Shown: piece by piece, positions 43,471-56,160 of the stretch
Layout: the number at the start of each line of letters is the position of its first letter
Position numbering within the stretch: the stretch's first letter is position 1
Source of the DNA: Branchinecta lynchi
Taxonomy: Eukaryota > Arthropoda > Branchiopoda > Anostraca > Branchinectidae
DNA length: 64,000 nt
Direction: 5' to 3'
Assembly: GCA_023053575.1 (NCBI GenBank)
Contig: JAKZAP010000004.1
Location: 18,735,624-18,799,623, forward strand
Translations under genes and position numbers: made by a program
Notes under the pieces: model-generated
Seen by the model: the letters and a program-made list of their open reading frames with translations, nothing else
Told to the model about the DNA's origin: nothing
Databases searched by the model: none

Positions 43471-46380
43471 TGTGTTGCGAGAGCAACACTTTGGTTTTGT
43501 CCTCGTTTTTTTTTTTTTTTTTTTTTTTTTTTTTCCTATGACTCCGATTTCATTTTATTCCTGGTAACTGAGAAGGGTCTAACCTGTGCGGTTTTTACGG
43601 AGAGTGTGGACCTTAGGCCGGATTGATGAATATGACATTACATTTTGGAAAGCTCCGTAGAACTCTTGCCTGGGGCCAATAAGGATGGTTTTTGCTTGTC
43701 CTCGAGCCAGAGCCTACGGTTTGCGAAGTGAAGTGGAATTGTATAGCCTATGTCAGAGAGGACTATCTGAAGTTGTGTAGCGAACCTTTCGTTTCATCAA
43801 AAGATGTTTCTGCTTTCGAGTGGAAAGCTCCGTTCTAGCACGCAAGCAGGCAGGCACCAGTTTCAAATTGAAGATGGACTAAAATCTATAAGTGTTAAAT
43901 ATATGCGGCAGTTACCCGGCCCCACAGCCAACATATCTTCTTTGAGTGATAAATAGAAAAATCTACAGAGACAAAAAAGTGGCTTTTTCCCACGGGTCCG
44001 AAAGTGCTGCCATCTATTGTTTCTGTCCATGTCTGCGACGATCTCAGCTGAGTTTATAAAAAAAAATTTTGCACTTTGGTTTGTGGTAGAGTAACGGTAT
44101 CAGATGTGCCTCTTAAACTTTAAAAGTTCTCTCATTGCTAAAGAAACTAGAGCTTATCCTTTGCTCCTTTCTAAGTCGTGACGTTAGAAAGTTGGCCTAC
44201 GGCAAAAAAGTCAACTTTTGAACTAAGACAGGTAGAATTTTTTTTTCGACGGCAATCGATAGCCATTGATGAGCTGATCAAAGTATATGTCATCCATTTT
44301 TTGGTACAAAAATTCCTTCATGAGATACACCAGTTTGAAAATTTCAAAGGGGTTGATAACTTCATAGTAAGGTACATTGAAACCAAAAATAGGCGATACC
44401 AGTTATGATACATATAGGGGACTTTTAAGCAACAGTCGACTGTTAGCCCATAATCATCTTCGGTAATGAGGGGTTTGCAGCTTTTGCTAGTTGGTATACC
44501 TGTTATTTGTTTCCGGTGTATTCGATGGTAAGAACAATTTGGTTCCCAATGGTAAGATATGCAAGGGACTTGTAAGTAATAATCGGCTGTTATGGTACAA
44601 TCATCTTCTGCGATGATGGGTTTGCAGCTTTTGCTAGCTGGTGTACCCATTATTTGTTTCCGGTTAACTTAATGTATATCACGGGAGAGGGACTTGTAAG
44701 TAGGAATCGGTTCACGAGGGGCTAGGAATTTTTGCAAATGGGTGCACATTGTATTCGATTTCTATAAATCTGACGGTAAGAAAGTTTGTGTCGATGGTCT
44801 ATCAATGTAACCGAGGATTAACTGTTTACACAACGGATACAAACGAAAATGTAAAGCAATGAGGTAGTTTCATAATAATTAATAGTGTCATCTATGGTAT
44901 TTTAATCCTGAAAAGTTACGGATAGCTTTCTATTACCAACTAGATTATATAAGATATTGTTCCAAGTTTTCATCCGTCACGATGTCTACGATTGAAAAGG
45001 ATAAAGTACAACTGACTGCAAAGTTAATTTAGTCCCTTCTTCCTATATTATTTTGTTGATGTTTTTACAACGCTGAAGAATACCTTTTGATCATATGATT
45101 AATTTTTTTAGAACATCCCGTTTAAAAAGCTTATGCTATAATCATCTTCAGCGATGAGGGGCTTGCAACTTTTGATAGCTGGTGTATCCATTATTTGTTT
45201 CCGGTGAATTTGATGTCAATCACGGGAGACGGACTTGTAAGTAAGAATCGGTTCACGAGGGGCTAGAAATTTTTGAAAATTGGTGCACATTGTATTCGAT
45301 TTCTGTAAATATGACAGTAAGAAAGTTTGTATCGATGGTCTATCGCTATAACCTAGGATTAACTGTTTACGCAACGGGTACAAACGATACGGTAATGTCA
45401 AACAATAAGGTAATTTTGTAATAATTAATAGTGTCATCTATGGTATTTTAATCCTGAAAAGTTACGGATAGCTTTATAATATCAACTAAATTATGTAAGA
45501 TATTGTTCCAAGTTTTCATCTCCGTCACGATATCTACGATTGAAAAGGATAAAGTTCAACTTCGACGGCAATCGATAGCCGCTGATGAGCTGATCAAAGT
45601 ATATGACATCCATTTTTTGGTAAAAAAAAATCCTTTATGAGATACACCAGTTTGAAAGTTTCAAGGGGTTGACAACTTCAGTAGTAAGGTACACACTGAA
45701 ACCAAAAATAGGCGATACCAGTTGTGAGACATTTAGGGGACTTGTACGCGACAGGCGACTGTTAGCTCATAATCATCTTCGGCAATGAGGGGTTTGCAGC
45801 TCTCGCTAGTTGGCGTACCTGTCATTTGGTGAACAATTTGGTTCCCAAATGTAGAACATGCAATTGACTTGTAAGTAATAATCGGCTGTTATGCTACACA
45901 AATCTTCAGCGATGAGGGATTTTCAACTTTTGCTAGTCGGTGTACCCATTATTTTTATCCGGTGAACTTGATGTCTATCACGGGAAAGGGACTTGTCAGT
46001 AGAATCGGTGCAAGAGGGGCTAGAAATTTGTGCAAATTGTTGCACATTGTATTCGATTTCTATAAATCTGACGGTAAGAAAGTTTGTATCGTTGGTCTAT
46101 CGCTGTAACCTAGGATTTACTGTTAACGCAACGGGTACAAACGATACTGTAATGTAAAACAACGTAGTTTCGTAATAATGAATAGTGTCATCTGTGGTAT
46201 TTTAATCCTAAAAAGTTACGGATAGCTTTATAATACCAACTAGATTATATAGGATATTATTCCAAGTTTTCATCCGTCACGATGTCTACGATTGAAAAGG
46301 ATAAAGTTCAACTGACTGCAAAGTCATTTTAGTCCCTTTTTCCGATATGGTTTTGTTGTGGTTAGGGCAATCGATAGCCC
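43471..46380 (-). mobile_element. R4 element, copy 2 (runs into the gap)
   Basis: The left edge TGTGTTGCGAGAGCAACAC is the R4 hairpin end. Sequence then matches R4 copy 1 in reverse, including a T-rich tract and GTCTAACCTGTGCGG. The middle is present twice (from about 44220 and 45557), so copy 2 carries a ~1.3 kb internal duplication. The other end is lost in the N gap. It interrupts the duplicated block: copy 2 of the block reads straight through this point at 50811. Confidence 0.7.
44318..44650 (-). CDS. R4-encoded two-unit cysteine-containing ORF, copy 2
   Basis: This 110-codon frame is the counterpart of 30128-30385, with the same two-unit plan (GTPASKSCKPIIAED and QVPCISYHW in unit 1) and a six-residue insert between the units. 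The C-terminus reads on past the copy 1 stop. Replacement changes outnumber silent ones by eye, so function is doubtful. Confidence 0.25.
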   Translation of the reverse strand: MGTPASKSCKPIIAEDDCTITADYYLQVPCISYHWEPNCSYHRIHRKQITGIPTSKSCKPLITEDDYGLTVDCCLKVPYMYHNWYRLFLVSMYLTMKLSTPLKFSNWCIS

Positions 46381-46480
46381 NNNNNNNNNNNNNNNNNNNN
46401 NNNNNNNNNNNNNNNNNNNNNNNNNNNNNNNNNNNNNNNNNNNNNNNNNNNNNNNNNNNNNNNNNNNNNNNNNNNNNNNN
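46381..46480. other. Assembly gap (100 N)
   Basis: Exactly 100 N, a conventional scaffold gap of unknown true size. It separates R4 copy 2 from the second copy of the duplicated block. Confidence 0.99.
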
Positions 46481-48621
46481 TTTTTAGTCGATCCCGGTTC
46501 AAGCCCCCCACCTAATTTCCATGCAAGTTCTAGATTTTAATGCAGTCCAAGCCCCCAAAATTCTGAGCCTTAAACGCCAGCTGACCCTTCTTCTAATTAG
46601 TGAAATACTTTGTGGAAACACTGATATCAAAGTGCCTTTTTGCGATCCCAAGAATACCTATTAAACGATAGAGCTATCTGGCGAAAAAATGGGCGATCCA
46701 GGGTAAAGCAGATACATTTGTTCTGTATTTGTAGCAAACAAAAGTAGGCTAATTTTCACGTCAAGAGACGTGCTTATTCCTGAAGTACTGCCATTATTAG
46801 AAGTAAAAGTTAAGTAATGAATGGCAAACAGCTATAATTACCGTTAAAGTTTAAAAAAAAACAAGAGCTAAATAAATGGGAGCGGTATAACAACCGAATT
46901 TCGTAATGAAAAAAAAATCCTGTGAATTACCGAATTCGGTAACGAATCAGAACCAAATGAATCTGATTAGTCACTGAAGTATGAAATGGACTGACCAAAT
47001 GCGACAGAGCAGGTACGGACTTGAGAAAAGTCCAGGGAATTACCGAACTGGGTAACGAATCTGAACCAAATGAAACTGAAAAATCACCGAACAATGAGAT
47101 GGGCTGACCGAATGCGACAGAACAGATACAGACTGAGAAAATTCCGGTGAATTATCGAATTCGGTAATGAGTGAGACCAAATAAACACGTTAAATCACCA
47201 AATTTACGAAGGAACTGACGGAATGCAGTGAAATCGGTGTGGGCTGGACAAAATACCAAATTCGATAAAGAATGGAAACCAACAACACGTTAAATTTTTC
47301 AATTTGGAAGTGTGGGGACAAAAGGTTTTATAAAACGGGCATGGCAAAAATTTGACCGAATACCCCCCTTCGGACGCTCCTGCTTCGAACCTTCAACAAC
47401 TCATGTGGCTCTGCCGTATCCAGCGCATCTGCCCATGACCCCATGGCAGCGATCGTCATGGCTCTCCTCCACACCGAGGTCGACATGGCCGTCCTCTTTA
47501 GTACTGAAAAGACAACTTTATCGACTACAGAATTCCTAGTATTGTCGGATTGCGACACGAGAGCAAGCAGTACAGGCAGTTTTGGCGACGAGAGACCGCC
47601 CGAGACAGGTGAAGATGACGAACTAAGTCAGCTTTTGTAATCTAGCTAAAGCCAAACCTAAAGCTCCAGTATAGTGCAAACACATGTTTCAACTTCTTGC
47701 GATGATATGTGGGAATATTGAACTCGCGGATGATGTCGAAGTACTCTCTAAAACCGTAATGACGGAGTATAACAACAAACAATAACAGAGATGACTGTAA
47801 TATAACTTATCTAATTATATTGCTCTTGTAAAAGAGATACCAACAATTCTCCGGAAGTATAATATTCCCGAGATATCATTTAAGATAATCAAAAACAGAG
47901 ACCAAAACGACTGATGTAGCGTGAGAACGGATAGTGTAGTGTAGTCGTGGAGAAGGGTAGCAATTTCATCTCGTGGATAATTTATGGTATCTTGCTCTAT
48001 TCGTTCTAGAAGTCGTGTACACGACTCCGCAATTCAACCCGGATGCGATAAGATACCTGTAGGATACCCAGCAATCAGACCCCAGGAGGAGCCACAGAAC
48101 GTAATCTATCGATGTCTTCTGCATTGTGATATTTATCTGGTCACTCCCCAATACACCAAAATACTCAATACGATTTTCGGGTTGCATGTCAATGCCGCGA
48201 CAGCAAAAAACGCGTTTGATTGGTGTGATTATTACGAGAAAATTATAACCTTCAAAAGAAATAAATCTTCAATATCTGAAAGAAAATGTTGCTTTGCTAG
48301 CCAACCAACCTGGGTCTTTGTTACAATCACATTCCCACTGAAAATGCAACTTGTCAACTGAAACAAATTACTTCTGACTCACTTCAACTTATTTTCCTCT
48401 ATTCTCCAAAAGGCAGCTATTGAGCAATTGCAACAGTCTTTTTCTTGATTTTGCTCCAATTAAACAGTCCGTTAATAACAAGACCACAGGTTTCAAAAAA
48501 TTAATATTTATTGGACTTGTTGATCCAGACAATCGATCTTGTACATTTCCGAGTCTTCGCCAGACCCCTTTTAACATTTTGCTATTTATCCATATCCAAC
48601 CGCTTGAATATGTACAATTTT

Positions 48622-50056
48622 TATGGCACTTGCCTTCCGGCCAAGTGCCATATACCGATCACTTTTCCGTCGGTCTGTCGGTCGGTTAGTCCGGTGTTTG
48701 CGAGTTAGGGTACTTCCAGATACGCTAGGACGATGAAACTTGGCAGGCATATTACGGACCCCACCGAACTAAGTTGAAAATAGTCACTTGCCCGATCCGA
48801 CCATTGTGGGGGGAGGGAGGGGAGCCGGAATCCGGAATTTAGTGGCTTGCCTAACTTTCGAACGCGTTATCGGATCTTAATGAAAGGTGATATTTGGAGA
48901 GACGTAATGTCTCAGATGTTCCTTTTCAAGCCCGGACCGAATCCGACTAATGTGGGGGGGGGCGCAGGGGGGGGGCCGGAAATCATATGACAAGCTTAAA
49001 GCGGAGGGATCGGGATGAAACTTGGTGAGAGGAACAAGCACAAACCGTAGGTACATCATTGGCAGACGCGGACGGGATTCGTGCACTTTGGTGGGAGTTG
49101 GAGGGGGGGGGGGGGGGCGGAATTCCGGTGATATGAAGTTAAGTTACTTTTAGGTGGGCTGGGACAGTGAAACTTGGCAAGCGTACCAGGGACCCGACCA
49201 AACTAACTTGGAAATAGTCACTTCCCCGATCCGACCACCGTGGGGGAGTGGAGGGAAGGGGAATCCGGAATCTAGAGGTACGTATAACTTTGGAACGGGT
49301 GATCAGATCTTAATGAAACTTGATATTTGGAAAGACCTCGTGTCTCGGATGTACCATGTGAAGTCCGAATCGGATCCGATTATTGTGGGGGGGAGTCAGG
49401 GGGGGAGCCGTAAATCTTGTGACACGCTAAGAGTGGAGCGATTGGGATGAAACTTGGTGGGAAGAACAAGCACAAGCCATACATTCATCAGTGACAGAAC
49501 TGGATCGGGTTCGAGAACTGTGGGGGAAGGAAGGGGGGGGGGCCGTAATTCCGGTGATCACCAGTTAAAGTACTTCAAGATGTGCTAGGACCATGAAACT
49601 TGAACATTAGAGACTTGACATGATTATAATATTTTTGCCTCATGGGTTTTGCTTACAACTGAATTTCTTAAAGTACAAATGATACTTTTGATTAAAATAT
49701 AAATTTCATTCTAACGATGAGCTCATCATCATTTTTGCTTCAAGATTTTTGATTACAGATGAATTTCTAGCGCTCCTAAAGTGCGCATCATCACAGCCAA
49801 ATGAACGATACGTTACAGTCGAGCCCGAGTGAAAGAAAATAAGTATTGTTTTATATTGAGTAAGTGTTCTGTGCAGTGTATGTTGTGTATGGCCGTAGGG
49901 CTCAAATAAACTTTTCTTTCTCTCGTGATTTCCAAGGACCCATTATCTCAAGGGTTTTGCTTACAAATAATCACAACAAAACCACGAACTGAAGAATTTG
50001 TACTTTCATCCTCTGACCCAGCCTTGCAAGTGCCATATGAGCTTGCAGCTCTTGTT
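48622..50056 (+). repeat. R2 element, copy C
   Basis: Left hairpin ATGGCACTTGCC/GGCCAAGTGCCAT and right end GCAAGTGCCATATGAGC to CTCTTGTT are intact. About 950 bp of 280 bp-type units is followed by the ~130 bp-type units seen in copy F. A short LINE end (49802-49926) sits inside the second part. Confidence 0.75.
49802..49926 (+). mobile_element. LINE 3' end inside R2 copy C
   Basis: Sequence not shared with the other R2 copies ends with GTATGGCCGTAGGGCTCAAA and TAAACTTTTCTTTCTCTC, the GCC-GGC hairpin plus AATAAA layout of LINE ends in this window. R2 sequence resumes after it. Confidence 0.5.
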
Positions 50057-50183
50057 TTGCAACTTACGGCAAAACCACTAATCAAATGAGAAAACCAAGT
50101 TCAGATATGACATGATTCAGATACATTCCTCATATTTTAGCAGCATTTCGACGAACTGGATGCAGAGCAAAAGAGCTAGTGAC

Positions 50184-50438
50184 CGAGGGGTTGCCCACTC
50201 TCAAAATCGGTGTACACCGGGTGGCGCGCGTGGCGGAAGAGTGGTGGATGGGTGGCGCGCGTTGCGAAAAATAGCTATTTTTGAGCAAGAGGCGGGCGGG
50301 TGGCGGGAGAGTGGCGCACGTGGCGGAAAATAGCTATTTTTGAGCAAGAGACGGGTGGGTGGCGGATGAGTGGCGCGCGTGGCGGATGGGTGGCGCAACA
50401 TGGTGTACACCAAGTGGCGGAGAGTGGGCAGCCCCTCG
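50184..50438. mobile_element. R8 GC-rich hAT-type MITE, copy b
   Basis: Same ends as copy a, flanked by CTAGTGAC and CCAGTGAC. It is 45 bp shorter through loss of GC-rich tandem units. It is the allele or duplicate of copy a, at the same site in block copy 2. Confidence 0.85.
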
Positions 50439-51109
50439 CCAGTGACATTGAAAACCTTTCAATCCAAATTTCCAGGTTTTGCAAATTTTGCCAGATATCC
50501 GTCAAGGAAATGAAGTTCGAAATTCGATTCAGAATGTCTCCTTACCCATATACCGAATCTCTAATCGACTTCCGAAACAACTTTGAGCTTCAACCAAATT
50601 TCGTTTCGGATCCCACCTCCTTCCTGAGGCAGTGAGTAGGGTCCGTGCGATTTTCATCGTCCGAGCGTATGTGGAAGCAGTGCTTCAGCTTCTCCTGATT
50701 TATCAGGAGATCTACGTTTTTCTTAGGTGTCCTACTGATTTATTTTCGAGTCTCCTGATCTACTGATGTAATTTTCTCCTGATTTTTCTGAACGGCTATA
50801 TATTCTTAATTATTCTTTTGTCGAGCATGGCTTGGACGCCGGAACTCGTCACCGAAGCTAGAATCTGGATGGAAAAAGTTAAATTGGCAGGAAAAAGCTA
50901 ACTTTTTAACTAGACTACAATAGCTGCTGCTGCCGGAACATCGCTCCGCCCGGTTTCTGGAACTTCTTAAGAGCCTTGTATTTAATCCACGGTAAATGTT
51001 AGTATTTGTAACAGCAGTAGTTAAATCTTAGCCTACATGAGAAACAAAAAAATGATTTCGAAAATTTTCAAAAGCAAATTTGACCGAAATCCTGGTTAAC
51101 GAAACGGCG

Positions 51110-51300
51110 AGAAAACTAAGTTCAGATATGGATTCAGTCGGCCTCCTTACCCCTTAAACGCATATCTCGTTAGCTTATAAAATATATTTTTGTTACCCTT
51201 AATTCGAAACCCCCTCATCTGCCTCTAAATATAGGGCTAAAGGACCCATCTACGAACTTGGCCTGTACTTTGCCAGTGACTCCCCATACGAAGTTTGAAC
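51110..51300 (-). repeat. R1 repeat, copy g (fragment)
   Basis: Contains AAGTTCAGATATGGATTCAG, CCCCTCATCTGCCTCTAAAT and AGGGCTAAAGG, in the order of R1 copy c, with the 119 bp units deleted. Both ends are missing. Confidence 0.6.
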
Positions 51301-51534
51301 AGCATATATTGACCCTCCGACAACCCAAAACCCAAAGAATACGTACGCTAGGTTTAAAAAGTCTTCGATTAAACCCAAAAAACTTTGCGCGTTGTACACG
51401 CGACCGGAGTCACAATCCCTCCTGCGTCCACAGATTAATCAAAGAGTGTGTCACCCACGCGCAGAGCTTTCGCCTGTGTGAATAAAGGGTTAGGGTAGGC
51501 GTTAGTATAGCCACCTGTTTTTTTCCCCAAAAAT

Positions 51535-52177
51535 TGGCCGATTTTAATGCATCGTGTGGGGGTGGTGGTGGAGGGAGGGGAGAGGGGAGTCTTGAGGTAT
51601 TTATCAATCTTGAACAGGTGATCGGATCTTAATGAAACTTCGTATTTGGAAAGACCTCGTGTCTCAGACGATAATGTAAAATCCGGACCAGATCCGGTGA
51701 CTTCGGGGGGAGTTGGAGAGGGGAACTGGGCTGGTATATCAGAGACTCTTGACAATAGTCGTTTGCATGATCCGATCATCGTGGGGGAGCAAAGGGATGG
51801 GAATCCGGAATCTTGTAGCATTCATAACTGTCAAACGGGCGATCGGATTTGAACTGTTCTCAGGAACATAGGTGTGAGCGTCTGGAATGACCTTCCAGAA
51901 TCGGCCAGAGCGGCTGTAAGTCTGGCATCATTCAAGAGAATGGTTAAATCCCATTCTTTGAACAGGAAAGAAGTGTGAAAAGAGGAAAGGGTATTTATTT
52001 AATGTTATTTTTTAACATTAAATAATGAAGGAATAATGGGGTAATGAAGGAATGATATAGTGGATTTATGGTGGTTAGAATTGCGGCCACAATCAGAATT
52101 CTCTTGTCTTAAAAGTGGCCGTTAATGGTAAATTGTTTGTAATTTATATGTTTTTTGATGAGATTAAAAAAGAAATG

Positions 52178-52220
<43 letters not shown>

Positions 52221-53523
52221 AAAATTGGCGAGTGCATCCATGTCAAGCCCGAACCGGATCCGGTACTTGTAGGGGGGGGGGACACCGGAATATTCGTGAA
52301 ACGTCTAGCGCTAAGGGATCAGATGGAATTTGGTTGGAAGAACAAGCATAGGCCGTAAATAGATTCCTGACAGAACCACATCATATCGGGGCTTTTTAAG
52401 GAGAGTCGGAGGGGTTTCCAGGAATTTGGGTGATCGCAAGCTAGGGTACTTCTAGATGTGCTAAGGACGAAGAAACTAGGCAGGCATATAAGCCACCCGG
52501 TGAAATAGACTAAAGGACCTGACACAATGCCCTAGAATTTTTTTTATTCCTGGATCCGGTCATTTTGGGCGGAGTTAAGGGAAGGGGAATCCGGAAATTA
52601 TGACTTGCGTAGTTTACGAACTGGTGGTCCGATTCGATTGAAACTTTATGGGTGATAAGAAGTAATGAGCTAGATATGCAAAACGTTTCTCCGAACCACA
52701 GGCGGCAATTGCTGCGGTAGCTGGATGGGGGGGTGGGGGCGTAAACTTTTTGACATGGTCAAGAACCAAACAGATGGGCCGACTGGGATGCAAGTTGGAC
52801 AGTACCGAGTTTCTGCTGCCTAGTTTGTTATTTGGCGTCCGGACCGGATCCGGCAACGGTATAGGAGGAGGATCAGGCAGAAACCGAAAATTTGCAGATA
52901 TGTTCCGATTCGAGTCAAGCTTGAAGGACGAGAAGAGAAGATGTCAGAGGTGCGAATTTTATGTTTCCTAGTCGTCTTGCACCACGGTTGGAGGAGTTGG
53001 GGGGGTGGTTGCGGAAATTTTGTAGCTCGCGTAGGGGTCAAACGGACGGAGTGATTTGAATAAAACTTGGGAGTAATAGAGACCATGTGTCCTAAATGAC
53101 ATGTTCTAGGGTCTGGACCGGATCTGGACACGGTGGGGGGGGGGGGGGGGAGGGAGATTTTCCCGAAAAAAGCTTCGATCTGAGTGAAACTTGAAAGCCA
53201 GTACGAGAAGATGCCTTATATCATCTGTATATGTGGCTGAACCAGATTTGGCCCTAGTACAGAAGTTTGATGGCGAGGTGTACCGGCAATCGTACGGCAT
53301 TCCTAGGAATCAAACTAGTATGGTGAAAAATTTGCCCTAGATTATCCGAGGCGATGCCGGAAATGCTGAGGCTCGCGTGAAATTAGATACCTTATTTCTA
53401 GGTCTGACCCTAGAAAGGTTGAAGAGTTGAAGGGAGGGGGGGGGGTGGATTTTGTGACATTCTCGTCCAGTTTTTCATACCACCTACATGTAACAAGTGC
53501 CATATGAGCTCGTAGCTCTTGTT
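51535..53523 (+). repeat. R2 element, copy D (left end missing)
   Basis: The right end AACAAGTGCCATATGAGC to CTCTTGTT is intact. Units with GATCGGATCTTAATGAAAC and GGGGGGAGTTGGAG recur through the body. The left hairpin is absent and a poly(A) LINE (51854-52218) is inserted. Confidence 0.65.
51854..52218 (+). mobile_element. 5'-truncated LINE with 38 nt poly(A), inside R2 copy D
   Basis: The 5' part encodes VWNDLPESARAAVSLASFK and a few more residues before a stop, which resembles the C-terminus of CR1/L2-type reverse transcriptases (LWNSLP...SLxxFK). A ~200 bp UTR and an unbroken A tract of about 38 nt follow. The clean A tract suggests a young insertion and contrasts with the tandem tails of other LINEs here. 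Confidence 0.75.
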
Positions 53524-54960
53524 GTATTTAGTGGAAAGGAATCGGTCGCTGAGATCTTGCTCGCTTTCTCGAAGAATGACATATTGCATAATTCTGCGAC
53601 CAGCGGCAGCACCTGTATTAAGCTTAATAAATTCTCTCTAAGAGCCTGCCGCCAGATGGCGTGTGCCTCGCCACAAATAAAAAAGATGGTGTTGTATAAG
53701 GTTGAATTGTTGTAAACAGAAATGCTCCGGTCACAACAGTAGTGATTCTCAAATTTCTAAATTAGGCTAGGGCTGCTATTTCACATACAAAAAATCCCTA
53801 CAAAAGAAACAAAGAAGACAAAAATTCTGTTCGAAAAAGTCATAATAGTTATCATAAATCCATATCAGTTCATATCTGAATAGCAAGCTCGAAGACCATT
53901 TAAAAAAAAAATAACCTCGCTGCGCTCGGCAGATGTCTCCATAACCTGCCTCGCCTTCAACTCCGACAGGTTATTTTCTATCATCATCTCGTTATTATAA
54001 TCCGACATCAACCTCCATGTCTGAAATTAACCTTTAACTATCTCAGGGGCTTAGGATGACACGTATGGTTAATGGTTCGCACCTCGCACATTATTTACTC
54101 AGTACTGTACTCAATAAGTACTCAGCACTACTTGCTATTTATGTTCCAATATTCAAAACTATCTGGATACTGTAAAACTAAGCTAAAATTATCCACAACT
54201 TTGACTGTTTTAAGCCATTCCCAGACGCATTGACTGGTTCAACACATCAATAAAACCGGTTTAACGCATCAACAGCATGACACTTGACCACTTGTCGGCA
54301 GCACTGTGCTCGCGATCTTCTGAAACAAGTGAAGATTACGAGCTACAGAAACGCTTCTGAAAATATTGGCAACCGCACGGGAAAGACGTTTGAAGTGAAC
54401 AGCAGTTTGAACCGAAACAGCTTTTTTCCAGCTAGCATTGTTCGACCGGCGACAAGTTTAGGCAGCAGCTTCGAACAGAACACATGGCAACTCAACCTTG
54501 CCATGATCACCATCAGCGGTTACAGCTCGTAAAGACGCTTAGTTTCGAAAATACCCGACCCAAATGGTAGTCAGTCTGACGATACCATTTTGTAGGCCAA
54601 ACAAAATCCTGATTCAGAATATGCTTGGAACGGTGGTATCCGACGCTGGCTTAACTCCTAAAAACACTTTTTGTTTTCGTTCGGACCCCTTCTCGAAAAG
54701 TACCTATTTTAGTTGAGAATTGCTCAACAGGTAGTGCGCACAAGCAAGAATCGCCGCTAATTAGTTAACCGTACAGAGAAGACACGGAAGAGGAGATAAA
54801 ATTACGAAACAAACATGACAGTAAAAGCAACTAAAGATCAGACTTTCTTGCTACTTACCCAGAGAAAAGGCAAAAATATTTGATTTCTGACTATTAACAC
54901 GGGAAATAATGTAGCTGAACTTGGCATGGTAATACGATGATTTTTACCCATGGTTGCAGC
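53524..54960. other. No supported gene
   Basis: Low-copy sequence with short frames (for example 54284-54532) lacking recognisable domains. I see no repeat shared with the rest of the window. Confidence 0.45.
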
Positions 54961-55136
54961 CAGGCCCGTATCCAGGCGTATCCAGGCGGGGGGGGGGGGG
55001 GGGGGTGCCTGCTGGTCGGACAAAAAAGTACAAAAAACACATAGATGAGAGGGAAAAGCCTATACAAATTATGATTTATATATGTTTCGGGGGGGGGGGG
55101 GGGTCAACCCCCTACCCCCCCCTAGATACGGCCTTG
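54961..55136 (+). mobile_element. R7 hAT-type MITE, copy c
   Basis: Starts CAGGCCCGTATCCAGG, ends AGATACGGCCTTG, and is flanked by a perfect 8 bp GTTGCAGC duplication. A 10 bp piece (CGTATCCAGG) is duplicated at the left end, and G runs of 17-18 bases are expanded. Confidence 0.9.
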
Positions 55137-55800
55137 GTTGCAGCTCAGTCTGTCTGGTGTGTTTATTATGTGAACAGTTACTTGAATGCGAACAATGCAG
55201 GTTTGTGGTAAATGGTAGAACGTGTAAGAAATGGTACTAAAGAACCTGATGTGAAGACGAATGGACGTTAATTAACATGTTGTACCGACAAGACTTGAAT
55301 TTCTCGGGTGCACCCGACGAAGTTTGCACAATTTAACTTCTTGGGTACAGGATGGGTACAAGACCTCGTTTTTACACTACCTCAATTGTTGCCGCGAAAA
55401 TTTTCGTATGGGGGACAGGTGCTCTGTCGACTCAAATGAAGAATAGGGAATTTGATTTTGTGAGGCAACGTTGTTGGCAAAGTTTGAGATTTGTGTGTTC
55501 CATTCAACTCGTCTTTTTGTGCTTTAGATATTCCGTGCAACATTTCATACACGAGCATATTATTTGAACCAGTTGTAATCCCTGTAGTTGTTGATTCATT
55601 CCAGCAAACTTAGGTTATTAAGCAACAGACTCGCATCACATCCTTAATCAACGAGTGTCTATTCTTGGCACACGGAGTCAGCGGGTTCAATTTGGTTAGA
55701 ATAACTTTTCTGCCGACAGTAGCCCACTATACCAGATGATGGCACTTGTTTCTGGGGAGGAGAATAACTTATCAGGTTTCAGGTCTACTTATTTACTAAC

Positions 55801-56160
55801 GGTATATTCATAATCAACGGGGTCGAATTTGGTTGTAATCCATTTTTCAACCACTGTGTTTGATAGCTATACTCATTAGTGAGAAGAAATAATAGAATAG
55901 CATCAGGCTTCATTTCTACTTTAAGCCACCTATTCCAGAATTTATTATTGGCATATCCGGAATCAGCGGGTTCGATTTGTTCGGAATCCATTTTTCAACC
56001 TACAGTGTTTGAGAGCGATACTTCTTATAGAGAGGAAATAATGGAACAGCATCGAGCTTCATTTCTACTTTAAGCCATCGCGGAACCAGTTCCCGGCATA
56101 TTCGGAATCAGCGTGTTCGATTTGGTCGGAATCCACTTTTAAACCTACTGTACCGTTTGG
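55801..56160. repeat. ~147 bp tandem repeat, 2.5 units
   Basis: Units begin near 55801, 55950 and 56095 with GGCATATCCGGAATCAGCGG-like sequence and share GAATCCATTTTTCAACC and CTTCATTTCTACTTTAAGCC. The repeat is diverged and has no sustained ORF. Confidence 0.65.

Larger units (their letters stand above)
48477..50118 (-). repeat. R1 repeat, copy f, split by R2 copy C
   Basis: Same arrangement as 40306-42796, with the R2 insertion at the same R1 position (GTACAATTT on the left, ACTTACGGCAAAACCAC on the right). The R2 insertion therefore predates the block duplication. Confidence 0.65.
46497..50811 (+). repeat. Duplicated block, copy 2
   Basis: Direct repeat of 38376-43470, beginning within about 16 bp of the gap. 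It has one extra GAATTC tandem unit, a shorter R2 (copy C), a shorter R8 MITE and a 130 bp segment near 50680-50790 not seen in copy 1. Its right edge continues into unrelated sequence where copy 1 meets R4. Confidence 0.8.

Noticed and set aside
52115..52351. Lys-rich frame around 52181-52218
   Set aside because: It is the translation of the LINE poly(A) tail.
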